This document shows, piece after piece, positions 7,444 through 12,486 of a stretch of 12,486 nucleotides of DNA. Within the stretch, counting starts at the first letter, position 1. Every line of letters begins with the position of its first letter. The position numbers and the translations under genes were made by a program. The DNA comes from Phocaeicola sp. (GTDB taxonomy: Bacteria > Bacteroidota > Bacteroidia > Bacteroidales > Bacteroidaceae): NCBI GenBank assembly GCA_020026225.1, contig JAHHQU010000062.1, forward strand, positions 1-12,486. The letters run 5' to 3'. The notes under the pieces were generated by a model. The model made no database searches and was not told where the DNA came from. It saw only the letters and a program-made list of their open reading frames with translations.

Positions 7444-7620
7444 TTATTTCTTTGATTCTTCAAGAGAAATTTTTCTGAATTCTTTCAATGCTTTTTCTAA
7501 TTCCAACGAAGTTTTGCGGGCACGAGTACCAGCAGCTTTGTTACCTTTTGCAAGTTGTAAATCTGCATCAGCGAAAAATGCTGTGCTCAACTCTTTAATT
7601 TTAGCAATAAGTTCGTTCAT
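7444..7620 (-). CDS. Histone H1-like Hc1 family small protein
   Basis: A minus-strand frame from ATG 7618-7620 to TAA 7444-7446 encodes 58 residues, starting MNELIAKIKELSTAFF and ending ISLEESKK. Residues 24-50 contain the basic patch AKGNKAAGTRARK followed by an amphipathic LELEKALKEFRK helix. This matches my recollection of the short Hc1-type (histone H1-like) proteins found across Bacteroidota. It has 10 Lys and 3 Arg against 9 acidic residues, so it is mildly basic. The family is thought to bind DNA and contribute to nucleoid organisation, although the function of these short bacterial forms is little tested. The gene stands alone, with a very strong terminator 26 bases after its stop and an AT-rich upstream region, consistent with a monocistronic and possibly highly expressed unit. 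Confidence 0.85.
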   Translation of the reverse strand: MNELIAKIKELSTAFFADADLQLAKGNKAAGTRARKTSLELEKALKEFRKISLEESKK

Positions 7621-7647
7621 AATTCTGTAAGTTTATTAATACTATTT

Positions 7648-7655
7648 CAAAGTAA
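7648..7655 (-). promoter_or_regulatory. Weak candidate -7 box for the histone-like gene
   Basis: Minus-strand TTACTTTG differs from TAnnTTTG at one base and lies 27 bases before the ATG at 7620. A TTG at 7678-7680 could be a loosely spaced -33. The assignment is tentative. Confidence 0.35.
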
Positions 7656-7690
7656 ATACAAATACTTGAATATGATACAACAATAGTCGT

Positions 7691-7718
7691 TTTTTTTGTA
7701 TTTTTTAATACAAAAAAA
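7691..7718. repeat. Perfect 12-bp AT-rich inverted repeat
   Basis: TTTTTTTGTATT (7691-7702) and AATACAAAAAAA (7707-7718) are exact reverse complements around a TTTT loop. The site is 30 bases after the tilS stop and about 35 bases upstream of the candidate histone-gene -7 box. On the tilS transcript the U-run is on the 5' arm and no U-tract follows, so it is a poor intrinsic terminator. It could be a cruciform or an upstream promoter element. Confidence 0.6.
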
Positions 7719-7748
7719 CATATCTACCACAATATTCCAGTCTTTTGG

Positions 7749-9047
7749 TTATAAGCTATTTACTTTTCCCCTCTTAGTTATACGCAATTCAAGTACATTT
7801 TGTGTATTTTCGGTCACACAATACCGGTTATCAGGACGTTCGTCAACCAGCCAAATTATTTCATTATCAGAAAGAACCACATACTGACTTTCTTTTTCGA
7901 AGAGTGAATACTTCCGATCACGCATATAATCTCTAACCTTCTTGAAACAGTTCATACCATAAGGCATAAAACGGTCTCCACTCTGCCATTTACGAAGCGT
8001 TAAGGGTAATCGTACCTTATCGGCATCCAAACAAGCCACATGCTTATCGGCCACTACTACATAATCAGCCGACTTCACCTTGAAGCTCAGATTCAACGAG
8101 CCGAAAGATTCCTCCCTTCCTTTCTCACGAAGCAGCAATGCAGAACGATCACGCAGTAGTTCCCAGTTTTTTGAGTAAAACAATCTACCCGATTCACCAC
8201 CCAAACTTCTAACTATATCTTTAATCTGTGAAGAATTGAAACCAATCGGAAACAACCATTCATACAAGACAGATTCTAGTGACACTTCCTTCAACAAAGC
8301 AGGAATAGAAACAGATCTTTCATCTAACTTCACCCGCTTCAACGCTTCCTCCATGGCTGTTTTATAGACTAAAGCCACCTCTCCAAGCCTCCTGGCAGTC
8401 TCATTCAGCGAATCACTGAAGGAAGGATTAATTTCACAAAAACGAGGAATAATATCCAGTCGAATCTTATTGCGTGTGTACACATCCTCAAGGTTCGTAC
8501 TGTCGGTTACGTAATCCTGCTTCAGGAATTCCAGATAGTCCAAAATTTCTTTCCGGCATACATCCAACATCGGACGAATGATGAAACCATTCTTCGGAAG
8601 AATTCCTTTCAAGCCATTAATGCCTGTTCCCCGTGACAAGTTCAACAAGAAGGTTTCTACACTATCATCACGATGGTGAGCTACAGCCACAACATCCGAA
8701 GATGTAGACCGACGCATTTCATCAAACCAATTGTATCGTAACGTACGTGCCGCCATTTCAATGGAAACCCCATTATTCCGTGCAAAGCTTTCCGTATCAA
8801 AATGAGTTACATAAAGAGAGACATTCAAGGAACCACACAATTCACGAACAAAATTCTCATCTCGATTCGACTCTTCACCACGCAGATGAAAATTGCAGTG
8901 AACCGCTTCACACGGATATCTCAACTGCAAAAGCACCCGCAATAAAGCTACGGAATCGGCTCCTCCACTTAAGGCCACCAACACTTTGTTGCCAGTGTGC
9001 AACAAGCCTTGTTCTTCTATAAATTTTTGTACTTTTCTAACCAACAT
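7749..9047 (-). CDS. tilS: tRNA(Ile)-lysidine synthase TilS
   Basis: TilS uses ATP to attach lysine to C34 of tRNA-Ile(CAU), which changes decoding from AUG to AUA. The reaction is essential in most bacteria and takes place in the cytoplasm. I choose ATG 9045-9047, giving 432 residues starting MLVRKVQKFIEE. The open frame extends upstream only to a TTG, which would add 16 residues not typical of the family. The N-terminal PP-loop ATP pyrophosphatase motif SGGADS is at residues 27-32, in VLVALSGGADSVALL. Further family signatures are HCNFHLRG and AHHRDDSVETFLLNLSRGTG. The C-terminal TilS domain shows GDRFMPYGM and KKVRDYMRDRK. Length and domain order are normal for the family. The gene is divergent from feoAB and no partner is obvious. 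Confidence 0.95.
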   Translation of the reverse strand: MLVRKVQKFIEEQGLLHTGNKVLVALSGGADSVALLRVLLQLRYPCEAVHCNFHLRGEESNRDENFVRELCGSLNVSLYVTHFDTESFARNNGVSIEMAARTLRYNWFDEMRRSTSSDVVAVAHHRDDSVETFLLNLSRGTGINGLKGILPKNGFIIRPMLDVCRKEILDYLEFLKQDYVTDSTNLEDVYTRNKIRLDIIPRFCEINPSFSDSLNETARRLGEVALVYKTAMEEALKRVKLDERSVSIPALLKEVSLESVLYEWLFPIGFNSSQIKDIVRSLGGESGRLFYSKNWELLRDRSALLLREKGREESFGSLNLSFKVKSADYVVVADKHVACLDADKVRLPLTLRKWQSGDRFMPYGMNCFKKVRDYMRDRKYSLFEKESQYVVLSDNEIIWLVDERPDNRYCVTENTQNVLELRITKRGKVNSL

Positions 9048-9051
9048 ACTA

Positions 9052-9059
9052 CAAAAATA
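9052..9059 (-). promoter_or_regulatory. Weak -7-like box just upstream of tilS
   Basis: Minus-strand TATTTTTG fits TAnnTTTG but ends only 4 bases before the chosen ATG, so transcription from it would give an almost leaderless mRNA. No -33 TTTG is present at the expected distance. A poorer box, TGCATTTG, lies further upstream near 9156-9163. The true tilS promoter is undecided. Confidence 0.2.
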
Positions 9060-9233
9060 CAACAATCTAACTTCATAGTTTTTACTTCGCAACAAAAAAA
9101 TCTCAACTCAGCCTCTTTACAACTTTTTCACGTCGACCCCAACGAGCAATTTCTCACAAATGCAATATTTAGATTACAAATCAAAAGCCAACGAACATTC
9201 GATTAAAAATAGAGTCCAATCCTTTCTTGCATT

Positions 9234-9252
9234 ATTTAAATACAATCTAAAT
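9234..9252 (+). promoter_or_regulatory. Candidate iron-regulator (Fur-like) operator upstream of feoAB
   Basis: ATTTAAATACAATCTAAAT is a 19-base imperfect inverted repeat (ATTTA...TAAAT arms plus internal matches). It ends 3 bases before the -33 element of the feoAB promoter. Its right half, AATCTAAATA (9244-9253), is repeated in exact inverted form as TATTTAGATT at 9166-9175. Length and AT-richness recall Fur-family boxes, and feo genes are usually iron-regulated. The regulator's identity is inference. Confidence 0.4.
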
Positions 9253-9255
9253 AGC

Positions 9256-9286
9256 TTGCAAGAAAAAAGATGAAACACTATCTTTG
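9256..9286 (+). promoter_or_regulatory. feoAB promoter (Bacteroidota type)
   Basis: TTG (9256-9258) as -33 and TATCTTTG (9279-9286) as -7 are separated by 20 bases, close to the Bacteroidota consensus. Transcription should begin near 9293, leaving a leader of about 15 bases before the ATG at 9308. The -33 lies inside the perfect 8-base palindrome CTTGCAAG (9255-9262). Confidence 0.7.
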
Positions 9287-9307
9287 CCGCAAAAATATAT
9301 AGAGCCA

Positions 9308-11752
9308 ATGAAATTATCAGAATTAAAGACTGGTGAAAAGGGAATAATCGTCAAGATTTTAGGTCAAGGAGGATTCCGCCGACACATCATAGAAATGGGA
9401 TTTATAAAGGGGAAAACCGTAAAAGTATTATTGAATGCTCCCTTAAAAGACCCTATAAAATATCAGATTATGGGGTATGAAATTTCTCTTCGCCGACAAG
9501 AAGCTGACATGATTGAAGTAGTCAGTGAAACAGAAGTTCGCAACGAAAAAGAATTTCAAACAGAATACCATGGACCTATTTCAGAGGATGTTCCAGTTAC
9601 CGACCAACAATTAAGACATATAGCACAAGGCAGAAGACGTACTATCAATGTAGCATTGGTGGGAAATCCCAATTGTGGAAAAACTTCATTATTCAACCTT
9701 GCTTCTGGAGCCCATGAACATGTAGGGAACTACAGCGGTGTTACCGTAGATGCCAAAGAAGGATACTTTGACTTCAAAGGTTACCACTTCCGTTTGATTG
9801 ATTTACCGGGAACCTATTCTCTCTCAGCATATAGTCCAGAAGAGCTTTACGTAAGAAAACACATCATTGAAGAAACTCCTGATGTGATTATCAACGTGAC
9901 AGATGCAGGAAACCTGGAACGTAACCTATACTTGAGCAGTCAGCTGATTGACATGAATGTACGCATGGTTATCGCACTGAACATGTACGATGCTTTACAA
10001 AACAGCGGAAATGAATTGGATATCGAACAATTGAGCCAATTGCTGGGAGTACCCATCATTCCGACCATCAGTCGCAATGGCTTCGGTATCGACAATTTGT
10101 TCACAGCAATCATCAAGCTGTATGAAGGAGCAGATTTAATTGGACAAAATGAACAAGTGCAAAAAGAAATCGAAATGCACGCCCAGGATTTAAAAGGTCA
10201 AGATATCGAATTGACCAAAGAATGCTTCTTCCGTCATATTCACATCAACCATGGTCCGGAATTGGAACGCAGCATCAATGCCTTACGCGAAGAGATTAAT
10301 AAGGTAAAGAATATACAGCACAAATACTCTACCCGCTTCCTCGCCATCAAGCTGCTTGAAAATGACAAAGATGTAGAGAAGCGCATCTTAACCGATCTTC
10401 CAAACGCAAAGGAAGTACTGGACTTGCGCAACAAAGAAGCTGAACGAATTGCCAGCATCTTTAATGAAGATAGTGAACAAGCCATTACTGAAGCTAAATA
10501 CGGCTTCATTGCAGGTGCTTTGAAAGAGACATTCACTGACAACCATAGAGATCCAGAAGTATTTACCCGCGTAGTCGACAGCATCGTCACACACAAGTAC
10601 TTCGGATTCCCTATCTTCTTTGTTTTTCTGTACATAACCTTTTGGGTAACCTTCACATTAGGAGCTTACCCGATGGATTGGATTGAATCGGGCGTTGGAC
10701 TGTTGGCTACCCTTGCTGAAAATTACATGCCAGAAGGAGCACTGAAAGATATGGTCATCGATGGTATTATTGGCGGTGTAGGAGGCGTCATCGTTTTCCT
10801 GCCGAACATCATGATTCTATACTTGTTCATCTCACTGATGGAAGATTCAGGCTATATGGCTCGTGCAGCCTTCATTATGGATAAAATTATGCACAAGATG
10901 GGGCTTCATGGAAAATCATTCATTTCTTTGATTATGGGATTCGGATGCAACGTTCCAGCCATCATGGCAACACGTATCATAGAAAGCCGAAAGTCACGTC
11001 TGGTAACTATTTTGGTGAACTCATTAATACCTTGTAGTGCCCGTCTACCTATTTTCTTGATTATGATACAGGCATTTTTCCCTGAAAACCCTGTTACCGT
11101 AATGATGTCACTTTATGTAATAGGTATCGCCCTTGCTGTAATCATGGCCCGTATCTTCAGCAAGTTCCTGGTTAAGGGAGAAGACACCCCATTCGTAATG
11201 GAACTTCCTCCTTACCGCATGCCTACTACAAAATCTGTCGTACGTCACACCTGGGAAAAAGGACGTCAATACTTGAAGAAGATGGGAGGCATCATCATGA
11301 TTGCTTCTATCATCATCTGGTTCCTGGGTTACTTCCCTAACCATGACGCTTACGAAAGCGTTCCAGAACAACAGGAACATTCGTATATCGGACAGATTGG
11401 AAAAATGGTAGAACCAGTTATCGAACCTTTAGGTTTCGACTGGAAAATGGGTATCGGAATCATTTCCGGTGTAGGTGCAAAAGAATTGGTCGTAAGTACA
11501 TTAGGAGTACTCTATACAAATGAAGGCGATTTGGATAAGATTGATTTGACCGACCGTCTGCCTATCACCCCATTAGTAGCATATGGTTACATGCTTTTTG
11601 TACTGATTTACTTCCCATGTATCGCATCTATCGTTGCCATCAAGCAAGAATCCGGAGGATGGAAATGGGCTATCTTTACGGCATTCTACACAACAGTACT
11701 GGCATGGATTGTATCTTTCATATCCTACCAAATTGGACAATTATTCCTTTAA
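9308..11752 (+). CDS. feoB: FeoA-FeoB fusion ferrous iron transporter
   Basis: This inner-membrane GTPase-linked transporter imports Fe(II). I choose ATG 9308-9310, giving 814 residues; the frame is open to a TTG at 9284, but that lies inside the promoter -7 box. Residues 1-72 are a FeoA-type SH3-like domain (MKLSELKTGEKGIIVKI...). A linker leads to the G domain (about 113-275) with G1 GNPNCGKTS (119-127), G3 DLPG (165-168) and G4 NMYD (225-228). After a helical region, the membrane part begins near 432, with the two Gate motifs MGFGCNVPA (Cys547) and LIPCSARLP (Cys576), and a third membrane Cys at 771 in FPC. Fusion of FeoA to FeoB is usual in Bacteroidota and replaces separate genes. A Cys-rich partner gene follows after 11 bases. 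The upstream inverted repeat suggests iron control. Confidence 0.96.
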   Translation: MKLSELKTGEKGIIVKILGQGGFRRHIIEMGFIKGKTVKVLLNAPLKDPIKYQIMGYEISLRRQEADMIEVVSETEVRNEKEFQTEYHGPISEDVPVTDQQLRHIAQGRRRTINVALVGNPNCGKTSLFNLASGAHEHVGNYSGVTVDAKEGYFDFKGYHFRLIDLPGTYSLSAYSPEELYVRKHIIEETPDVIINVTDAGNLERNLYLSSQLIDMNVRMVIALNMYDALQNSGNELDIEQLSQLLGVPIIPTISRNGFGIDNLFTAIIKLYEGADLIGQNEQVQKEIEMHAQDLKGQDIELTKECFFRHIHINHGPELERSINALREEINKVKNIQHKYSTRFLAIKLLENDKDVEKRILTDLPNAKEVLDLRNKEAERIASIFNEDSEQAITEAKYGFIAGALKETFTDNHRDPEVFTRVVDSIVTHKYFGFPIFFVFLYITFWVTFTLGAYPMDWIESGVGLLATLAENYMPEGALKDMVIDGIIGGVGGVIVFLPNIMILYLFISLMEDSGYMARAAFIMDKIMHKMGLHGKSFISLIMGFGCNVPAIMATRIIESRKSRLVTILVNSLIPCSARLPIFLIMIQAFFPENPVTVMMSLYVIGIALAVIMARIFSKFLVKGEDTPFVMELPPYRMPTTKSVVRHTWEKGRQYLKKMGGIIMIASIIIWFLGYFPNHDAYESVPEQQEHSYIGQIGKMVEPVIEPLGFDWKMGIGIISGVGAKELVVSTLGVLYTNEGDLDKIDLTDRLPITPLVAYGYMLFVLIYFPCIASIVAIKQESGGWKWAIFTAFYTTVLAWIVSFISYQIGQLFL

Positions 11753-11763
11753 ATAAGTAAATT

Positions 11764-11946
11764 ATGGATATTCAAACGATATTGGTCTACCTGATTTTCG
11801 GATGCTGTATACTTTATGTAATAAAAGCTTTTATCAAAAGTCTGCATAGAAAGAAGGATTCAGGATGTGGCTGCGGCTGTTCCGGTTGCAGCATGACCCA
11901 AAAGCATAAGGAATCTTCCGACTGCTGTTCCAATAAGAAGGATTGA
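11764..11946 (+). CDS. FeoB-associated Cys-rich membrane protein
   Basis: The 60-residue protein has one N-terminal membrane helix (about residues 4-25, containing Cys14-Cys15) and a basic stretch HRKK (28-31), which places the tail in the cytoplasm. A Cys-rich tail follows: Cys35, Cys37, Cys39, Cys42 and Cys54-Cys55. This matches the FeoB-associated Cys-rich membrane proteins often encoded directly after feoB. It starts 11 bases after the feoB stop and ends before a strong hairpin, so the two genes form an operon. A role in binding or passing on iron, or in regulating FeoB in the way FeoC does elsewhere, is inferred from context; the family's biochemistry is not well established. Confidence 0.88.
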   Translation: MDIQTILVYLIFGCCILYVIKAFIKSLHRKKDSGCGCGCSGCSMTQKHKESSDCCSNKKD

Positions 11947-11973
11947 CAAGTCCTAAGTATAAAACAAACCACA

Positions 11974-12007
11974 TTTCGGGCTGGAGACGAAAGTCTTCAG
12001 CCCGAAA
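11974..12007 (+). terminator. Hairpin terminator of the feo operon
   Basis: TTTCGGGCTG (11974-11983) pairs with CAGCCCGAAA (11998-12007). Inside is a G-T wobble and then AGAC/GTCT closed by a GAAA tetraloop, giving a 15-bp stem. It begins 27 bases after the last feo-operon stop. The plus-strand 3' flank is only weakly T-rich (ATCTATAT), whereas the minus-strand flank is richer in T, so it may work in both directions. Confidence 0.8.
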
Positions 12008-12366
12008 ATCTATATAGACATCCTTCATATCTCATCTATAAATTTCACAAGAATACCCAACTAACCAACATGGAAATTCTTCTTCACAAGCATACCTTAA
12101 AACAACTTACAACATATTTTTGGAGCTACTTTTACAAATAGGTTCTCATCATCAACAAAAAAAGAACTCAAGGAATCAATCTGCGACAGATTTAATATCC
12201 TATATCTGAAAAAGAATCATATTCACTTAAAAATCTTTTGAATATCAGCACTGTAAACAGATAAAATGGTCCAGGTATCCGTTCTATTTATTCTTGAATC
12301 CTACTACCTGAGATACAAGAATTACAAAAGTTTTAACGGAAAGTTATATTTTTTTAGCCAAAAGTA
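12008..12366. other. AT-rich intergenic stretch without a supported gene
   Basis: Stops are frequent in all frames, and no coding family or known RNA is recognised. The only local structures seen are AATCTG-CGA-CAGATT (12178-12192, 6-bp stem, no T-run) and short repeats such as TTCTTG/CAAGAA near 12290-12325. It lies between the feo terminator and the tRNA promoter, and it might hold a small RNA that cannot be seen by eye. Confidence 0.4.
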
Positions 12367-12396
12367 TTGCAAAATCAAAAAATAGCAGTATCTTTG
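12367..12396 (+). promoter_or_regulatory. tRNA-Cys promoter
   Basis: TTG (12367-12369) and TATCTTTG (12389-12396) with a 19-base spacer are an excellent match to the Bacteroidota -33/-7 consensus. They predict a start near 12403, about 30 bases before the mature tRNA 5' end. Confidence 0.78.
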
Positions 12397-12433
12397 CAAC
12401 GCAATTGAGAAAAAACAAGAGCACAAAGGAAAT

Positions 12434-12486
12434 GGTTCCTTGGATGAGTGGCTTAGTCAGCGGTCTGCAAAACCGTGTACGGCGGT
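12434..12486 (+). tRNA. tRNA-Cys (GCA), truncated by the window end
   Basis: The 5' acceptor strand is GGTTCCT (12434-12440), followed by a D-arm (about 12443-12458). The anticodon stem GCGGT/ACCGT (12460-12464 and 12472-12476) closes the loop CTGCAAA with anticodon GCA (12467-12469), which reads Cys codons. The variable loop GTAC (12477-12480) and the first T-stem strand GGCGG (12481-12485) follow. The 3' part of the T-arm and the acceptor strand lie beyond the window. Confidence 0.88.

Noticed and set aside
7328..7630. 100-codon plus-strand open frame
   Set aside because: It spans the terminator hairpin and is antisense to the Hc1-like gene, with no domain of its own.
9048..9095. TTG start for tilS adding 16 residues
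   Set aside because: The extension is not typical of TilS, whose N-terminus matches the ATG at 9047.
9284..9307. Upstream TTG start for feoB adding eight residues
   Set aside because: The TTG is part of the -7 promoter box, so it would lie upstream of the expected transcript start; ATG 9308 begins the canonical FeoA sequence.
12070..12141. 23-codon ORF (ATG 12070 to TAG 12141)
   Set aside because: It is short, with no neighbour or family support; such frames are expected by chance.
12434..12486. tRNA-Cys as an integration site for a mobile element
   Set aside because: The tRNA 3' end is outside the window, and no integrase or duplicated tRNA fragment was found inside it.

Overview
The window looks like ordinary chromosomal DNA of a member of the Bacteroidales, most likely Bacteroides or Phocaeicola. 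The evidence is AT-rich DNA, promoters matching the Bacteroidota consensus (TAnnTTTG at -7 with TTTG/TTG at about -33), a FeoA-FeoB fusion, a DUF4369-thioredoxin lipoprotein, an Hc1-type histone-like protein, and a giant sensor protein of a kind I associate with this order. I see no insertion sequence, CRISPR array, prophage or plasmid function.

Layout. Bases 1-78 are the 3' end of an unidentified plus-strand gene. It converges on a minus-strand cluster that reads from about 7325 down to 146: a 1484-residue double sensor-kinase-like protein, a response regulator, a roughly 236-residue membrane protein resembling the N-terminal half of AbgT transporters, and a TlpA-like thioredoxin lipoprotein that also has its own candidate promoter. 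A strong hairpin (7374-7417) separates this cluster from a short minus-strand gene for a histone H1-like protein (7444-7620). Upstream of that lies tilS (minus). The intergenic region 9048-9307 separates tilS from the divergent plus-strand feoAB fusion gene and its small cysteine-rich partner, which end at a strong hairpin (11974-12007). About 400 bases without a convincing gene follow, then a tRNA-Cys promoter and a tRNA-Cys gene cut by the window end.

How the genes work together. The kinase-like protein and regulator form a two-component pair. The kinase-like protein contains two complete sensor-membrane-kinase modules in one chain with complementary defects. The first keeps the ATP-binding motifs but has no phosphoacceptor His. 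The second keeps a His-Glu H-box but has lost most ATP-binding motifs. This suggests that one module phosphorylates the other. The membrane protein overlaps the regulator gene by 11 bases and so is probably translationally coupled to it. The feo pair imports ferrous iron, and TilS modifies tRNA-Ile. The tandem half-kinase system with its half-transporter partner is the most interesting part of the window.
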